Positions 5,043-7,340 of a stretch of 7,340 nucleotides of DNA are shown in pieces. Location of the stretch: NCBI GenBank assembly GCA_043747295.1, contig JAYTPK010000215.1, positions 1-7,340 on the forward strand, written 5' to 3'. The notes under the pieces are model-generated. The model was not told the origin of the DNA, did not search any database, and was given only the letters and a program-made list of their open reading frames with translations. A program made the translations under genes and the position numbers. Numbering within the stretch: position 1 is the first letter of the stretch; every line of letters starts with the position of its first letter. Origin of the DNA: JAAFIP01 sp043747295 (GTDB lineage: Bacteria > Pseudomonadota > Gammaproteobacteria > Burkholderiales > Burkholderiaceae_C).

Positions 5043-5462
5043 CTAGCCTTTGAATCTTGATTGGTTTTCTCGTTGATGCGCATACAGCGTACGTACAGGA
5101 CGAGGTGATTGCCTGAAGGAGTCTTCGGGGGCGCGCATGTCGCAGCCAAGTGCGTAAAAAACCGTCCAGTCTCCGTAATAGCAATTTTGGTAATGCACCA
5201 TGTCGCCGTTGATCGTCAGCATGGGCATGTCTTGTGTGGGAAAGTACCTTTTCTCATCAACTGCGCTGTGAAAGCCTAGTTTGATAGCGTTGGTGTAGGT
5301 GGTGTGCACAAAACGTAAGGGGCCGATGAGCGGGCCATTAAAGCCCCACTCAATCATTTGGTCGTCTGGGTCCTTGCGGCCATGGAAGAGGCCGAGGTAT
5401 AGGCCGGGTTCGTCGGGTTCTGTGCCATACAGCGGTATGGCGTTAGGGTTAGATGAATGCAT
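5043..5462 (-). CDS. Conserved hypothetical protein (LYLGLFHGR / WGFNGP family)
   Basis: A 139-residue minus-strand ORF from ATG 5462 to the stop at 5043, 16 bases from the convergent DUF3883 gene. Motifs are GLYLGLFHGRKDPDDQ, then WGFNGPLIGPLRFVHTTY and, near residues 90-108, HYQNCYYGDWTVFY. I recognise these blocks from uncharacterised small proteobacterial proteins but know no function. No signal peptide or membrane segment is seen. The aromatic- and glycine-rich blocks suggest a compact soluble beta-rich domain. The last 20 or so residues (basic, HQRENQSR) look weakly constrained. No strong Shine-Dalgarno precedes the ATG. The composition of the motifs, not length alone, persuades me that it is real; the opposite strand holds no comparable frame. 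Confidence 0.72.
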   Translation of the reverse strand: MHSSNPNAIPLYGTEPDEPGLYLGLFHGRKDPDDQMIEWGFNGPLIGPLRFVHTTYTNAIKLGFHSAVDEKRYFPTQDMPMLTINGDMVHYQNCYYGDWTVFYALGCDMRAPEDSFRQSPRPVRTLYAHQRENQSRFKG

Positions 5463-5545
5463 GGTGTCTCATTAGTTTGGGTTGCGCTAAAGCTCGGCCA
5501 TTGTTGAGTGAAATGGTGGCTTTGTGGTCCAGGGCTTTGCCTGGG

Positions 5546-5583
5546 TTGACAATCATGCTAATATTCCTTACCTGCTGTAAGGA
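5546..5583 (+). promoter_or_regulatory. Candidate vapBC control region: TTGACA box and hairpin over the Shine-Dalgarno
   Basis: A perfect -35 consensus TTGACA lies at 5546-5551; a correctly spaced -10 is poor (TTACCT, 5568-5573). An inverted repeat with perfect 7-base arms, TCCTTAC (5565-5571) and GTAAGGA (5577-5583), around a 5-base centre overlaps the Shine-Dalgarno AAGGAG (5579-5584), which ends five bases before ATG 5590. It could be a VapB operator, an RNA hairpin hiding the ribosome site, or both. Autoregulation by VapB or the VapBC complex is known for the family; binding here is inferred. Confidence 0.5.
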
Positions 5584-5589
5584 GAGCAT

Positions 5590-5835
5590 ATGCCTACCGC
5601 CACATTAACCAGTAAAGGCCAAATTACCCTACCGCTCGCCGTGCGCGCAGCGCTGGGGCTGACTGCTGGCCAGAAAATTGATTTCCTCCCCGAGGGCGAT
5701 AGCTTCCGCGTGGTTGCGCTGCGCACGGATGTGTCTGTGCTGCGCGGGCGGTTTGCGGGGCGGGTGAAGAAGCCGGTCAGCATTGCGCAGATGGATGTCG
5801 CTATCGCTGCGTGTGCCACGGGGCGCATGCGATGA
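5590..5835 (+). CDS. vapB: VapB antitoxin, AbrB/SpoVT-type
   Basis: An 81-residue antitoxin. Residues 1-45 form the AbrB swapped-hairpin DNA-binding domain: TATLTSKGQITLPLAVRAAL, then LGLTAGQKIDFLPE and the closing strand FRVVAL. The C-terminal tail, with LRGRFAGRVKKPVSIAQMD and AIAACATG, is the part expected to wrap the VapC active site. The start is fixed by AAGGAG five bases upstream. The stop overlaps the toxin start as ATGA (5832-5835), classic coupling that keeps antitoxin ahead of toxin. Its tail is a useful internal comparator for the VapB-like tails fused to the DUF4143 sequences. No defects are seen. Confidence 0.92.
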   Translation: MPTATLTSKGQITLPLAVRAALGLTAGQKIDFLPEGDSFRVVALRTDVSVLRGRFAGRVKKPVSIAQMDVAIAACATGRMR

Positions 5836-6227
5836 CGGGGTTGGACACCCATGTGCTGTTGCGTTACCTCACGCAGGATGACGCTAAGCAGGCGGCGCAG
5901 GCTACCGCGCTGATAGAAAACACGCTGACGGTGGCTAGACCCGGCTTTATCAGCTTGGTGGTGCTGACCGAGTTGTATTGGGTGCTGGTCAATGTGTATA
6001 GCGTGACGGGGTCTGAATGGCTGGACACGGTGGACGACCTGCTGGCCAGCCAGCGCATGCAGCTGGAGCAGCGCGAGGTGGTGCAGGGTGCCGTGCAGGT
6101 GTGCCGCAGTAGCAAGGCGGGCTTTGTGGATGCGCTGATAGCGCAAGTGGCTAAGGCGGCTGGGTGCGGGCAGACGCTGAGCTTTGATAAGGTGGCGGTG
6201 CGGTTTGCGGGGATGGTGGCGGTTTGA
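5832..6227 (+). CDS. vapC: VapC toxin, PIN-domain ribonuclease
   Basis: 131 residues from ATG 5832, the start in the ATGA overlap. A longer frame from ATG 5811 is less likely because it would put seven residues before the conserved first strand and overlap the antitoxin by 25 bases. The PIN acidic set is complete: D5 (LDTHVLLRYL), E47 (VLTELYWVL), D100 (GFVDALIAQVAKAAGC) and D119 (TLSFDKVAV). The first motif reads DTH where DTN is usual in this family, a small departure at a position next to the metal site. The toxin should cut RNA in a metal-dependent way and be neutralised by the adjacent VapB. A 33-bp dyad element starts seven bases after the stop. Confidence 0.92.
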   Translation: MTGLDTHVLLRYLTQDDAKQAAQATALIENTLTVARPGFISLVVLTELYWVLVNVYSVTGSEWLDTVDDLLASQRMQLEQREVVQGAVQVCRSSKAGFVDALIAQVAKAAGCGQTLSFDKVAVRFAGMVAV

Positions 6228-6233
6228 ATGTTC

Positions 6234-6266
6234 ATGAAAATCCACCGTAGCGTGGAGGAATTTCAT
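6234..6266. repeat. 33-bp dyad element, copy 3
   Basis: The arms ATGAAAATCC (6234-6243) and GGAATTTCAT (6257-6266) enclose a 13-base centre different from the other copies. A short inner dyad TCCAC/GTGGA is present (6241-6245 and 6250-6254). Outer arms and total length equal the copies at 952 and 1006. It lies just after vapC, so the dyads occur at both ends of the accessory array. As an RNA it could form a hairpin after vapC, but no T-run follows. Confidence 0.7.
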
Positions 6267-6389
6267 GGGGATTGTTGATTCGCTGTGTTGTGCGATAACG
6301 GGCGTTTTGCAGCCTGTTTAGTATTCAAATGTGCCGATAGTCCAAGCATTTGCTGCTCAAGCAGCTATTAATTTTATAGTGACTACACT
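6267..6389. other. Intergenic spacer with short hairpin (possible family-specific intergenic repeat)
   Basis: No gene is seen between vapC with its dyad and the convergent Fic gene. A short perfect inverted repeat GCTGCT/AGCAGC (6352-6365) with a 2-base centre is followed on the plus strand by an AT-rich stretch with TTTTAT. It could be a weak terminator for vapC. The minus-strand reading AATAGCTGCTTG followed by A/T-rich sequence resembles abundant intergenic repeats I recall from Comamonadaceae. That is recall only. Confidence 0.35.
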
Positions 6390-7010
6390 CTAACTGCGCG
6401 CAAACTCGATCAACTCGCGCATGCTCCCACCATCTGCTGCGCGCAGCGCTTGCAAGTAGCGCTCGCGCGCATTGCCTGTGCTGCCTAGTGATGCACTGCC
6501 CCATGTAAAGCGTGCTTGGCCTAGGCGCACGGCTAGTGTGTCGGCTAGCAGGCGTGCATGGCGGCCGTTGCCGTTGGGGAAGGGGTGTATCCACACTAGC
6601 TGGTGGTGAAAGCGGATGGCCAGTGCGTCGCGCTGTGCGCCGTTGCCTGCGCTGTTGCTTGCACTGTTGTCTGCGATGGGTGCGTGGTCGATTTGGTAGC
6701 GGGTGTTGTCTAGCAGGTTGCGCAATTTGGTGGCTACTTGCGGCCAGTCTACGCCGATGTTTTTATTGCTTGAGCGAAAGGTGCCTGCCCAGCGCCACGT
6801 GTGGCTGAACATTTTGCTGTGCAGGTCGCGCACAAAGCCTTCTGTTAATGGGTCGCGCTTGGTTTGGCGCGCGGCCCATCTCTCGCCTTCTAGGATGTTG
6901 GCCTCTTCCCATGCGTTGAGGTCGGCTTGGGTGGTGATGTGCTGGGGCAGTAGGCCTGAGGCTTCGTCTGGGTCTAGCGGCGTTGCGCCTTGTGGGTAGG
7001 TGATGTCCAT
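6390..7010 (-). CDS. Fic-domain protein, mobile mystery protein B type
   Basis: 206 residues, minus strand, ATG 7010. The Fic core motif is complete, HPFPNGNGRHAR (residues 142-153). The catalytic H142, the phosphate-binding GNGR loop and R153 are all present, so transfer of AMP or another nucleotide-derived group to a protein is feasible. The N-terminus (YPQGATPLDPDE, then LPQHITTQADLNAWE), WRWAGTFR and the end IEFARS match the mobile mystery protein B family (TIGR02613). The N-terminal helix ANILEGERW holds the E-G of the Fic inhibitory motif (E41, G42), but alanine replaces the usual Ser/Thr at position 37. A 12-residue repeat lies before the core (residues 114-125). The HTH gene upstream ends 10 bases away, the standard A-B gene order. 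The target is unknown. Confidence 0.9.
   Translation of the reverse strand: MDITYPQGATPLDPDEASGLLPQHITTQADLNAWEEANILEGERWAARQTKRDPLTEGFVRDLHSKMFSHTWRWAGTFRSSNKNIGVDWPQVATKLRNLLDNTRYQIDHAPIADNSASNSAGNGAQRDALAIRFHHQLVWIHPFPNGNGRHARLLADTLAVRLGQARFTWGSASLGSTGNARERYLQALRAADGGSMRELIEFARS
6637..6672 (-). repeat. Three in-frame 12-bp tandem repeats inside the Fic gene
   Basis: Three adjacent imperfect 12-mers (6637-6648, 6649-6660, 6661-6672) encode DNSA, SNSA and GNGA, residues 114-125 of the Fic protein. They sit in a loop between the N-terminal helices and the helix leading to HPFPNGNGR. Relatives I recall are shorter here. Unit length is a multiple of three, so copy-number change would keep the frame. 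Confidence 0.75.
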
Positions 7011-7020
7011 GGCCTTGATG

Positions 7021-7340
7021 TTATTTCCACAAATTGCGGCGTGGGCCTGCCAGCAGCTCTTGGGCTAGCAGGTCGCGCTGCAGTTGGCGTGCTGCGCCCT
7101 GTACGGCCTGGTCTTCCAGAGCCATGGTGTGGGCTACGGGGGCTAGCTGCTGGGCTGCCACCAGTTTGGCGCGGTCTTGTAGCTGTTGGGCTAGGGGCTG
7201 GCGGGGCACTAGGGCGTATTGCAGCTCGCAGCCCAAGGCCTCGGCCAGCTTGCGCAGGCTGGCTAAGGTGATGACTTGGTTGGCTTCGGCCTGCTCTAGC
7301 TTATGCAAGCCAGACGGAGTGATGCCTAGCTGTTTGGCTT
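7021..7340 (-). CDS. Helix-turn-helix protein, mobile mystery protein A type (5'-truncated by window)
   Basis: A minus-strand gene whose start lies beyond the right edge; the frame is open to base 7340. The first visible residues AKQLGITPSGLHKLEQ are the second half of an XRE-type HTH. ITLASLRKLAEALGCELQYALVP, LAPVAHTMALEDQAV and the end LLAGPRRNLWK, the middle one being the most diagnostic, match mobile mystery protein A (TIGR02612). The family is regularly encoded directly upstream of a Fic protein (protein B), as here with a 10-base gap and a weak AAGG. By position and fold it is a likely autoregulator and perhaps antidote of the Fic protein; that role is inferred. The TTG at 7308 is an internal leucine, not the start. 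Confidence 0.88.
   Translation of the reverse strand, partial: AKQLGITPSGLHKLEQAEANQVITLASLRKLAEALGCELQYALVPRQPLAQQLQDRAKLVAAQQLAPVAHTMALEDQAVQGAARQLQRDLLAQELLAGPRRNLWK

Noticed and set aside
5529..5544. Short inverted repeat CCAGG/CCTGG upstream of the vapB promoter box
   Set aside because: Only five paired bases, no T-run and no repeat elsewhere in the window; not distinguishable from chance.
5568..6266. Minus-strand 232-residue open frame
   Set aside because: Antisense of the intact vapBC pair; its length comes from GC-skewed codon use, with a low-complexity His/Gln/Arg-rich translation.
1..7340. Insertion sequence, integrase, tRNA or rRNA genes
   Set aside because: I looked for transposase or recombinase motifs and for tRNA-like sequences on both strands and found none that I could support.

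Overview
ORGANISM. The window starts inside gyrB, whose protein keeps the long insert between the TOPRIM region and the C-terminus that is typical of proteobacterial GyrB. The GC-rich codon use, the gyrB ending and an intergenic motif near 6352-6365 fit a betaproteobacterium, most likely Comamonadaceae. That is inferred from recall, not from a search. Because gyrB usually lies near the replication origin, this looks like an accessory insertion zone immediately downstream of a core replication gene. LAYOUT. (1) 2-640: 3' end of gyrB, then a DUF2442 gene (656-925). (2) 926-1061: two 33-bp dyad elements in tandem, with a candidate promoter that would give a leaderless mRNA. (3) 1062-4112: a same-strand array consisting of a DUF4143 AAA ATPase, a VapB-like antitoxin, a VapC-like PIN toxin, a HigA-like HTH protein, a 3' fragment of a second DUF4143 gene, a damaged second VapC, and a heavily decayed third DUF4143 fragment. 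(4) 4193-5026: an AT-richer DUF3883/NOV_C protein with PD-(D/E)XK-type residues, followed by a convergent hypothetical gene (5043-5462, minus strand). (5) 5546-6227: a complete VapBC pair with an ATGA overlap and a hairpin over the antitoxin ribosome binding site, followed by a third copy of the 33-bp element. (6) 6390-7340, minus strand: a Fic-domain protein of the mobile mystery protein B type, preceded by the mobile mystery protein A type HTH protein, which runs off the window. HOW IT FITS TOGETHER. This is a toxin-antitoxin and defence-type accessory region with repeated gain and decay. The most unusual signal is that the DUF4143 ATPase does not end where its family normally would. Its last ~35 residues look like the C-terminal, toxin-binding tail of an AbrB-type VapB antitoxin. 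The same junction recurs in the fragment at 3382-3654, where the restored antitoxin frame ends in a GTGA overlap with a VapC gene. The DUF4143 part is about 91% identical between the two copies and the VapB-like part about 69% (my hand counts), with the change at one codon. A third fragment begins at the stop codon of the gene before it, as the second does. DUF4143 3' ends therefore look like recurrent seams between toxin-antitoxin cassettes. The 33-bp elements lie on both sides of the array.
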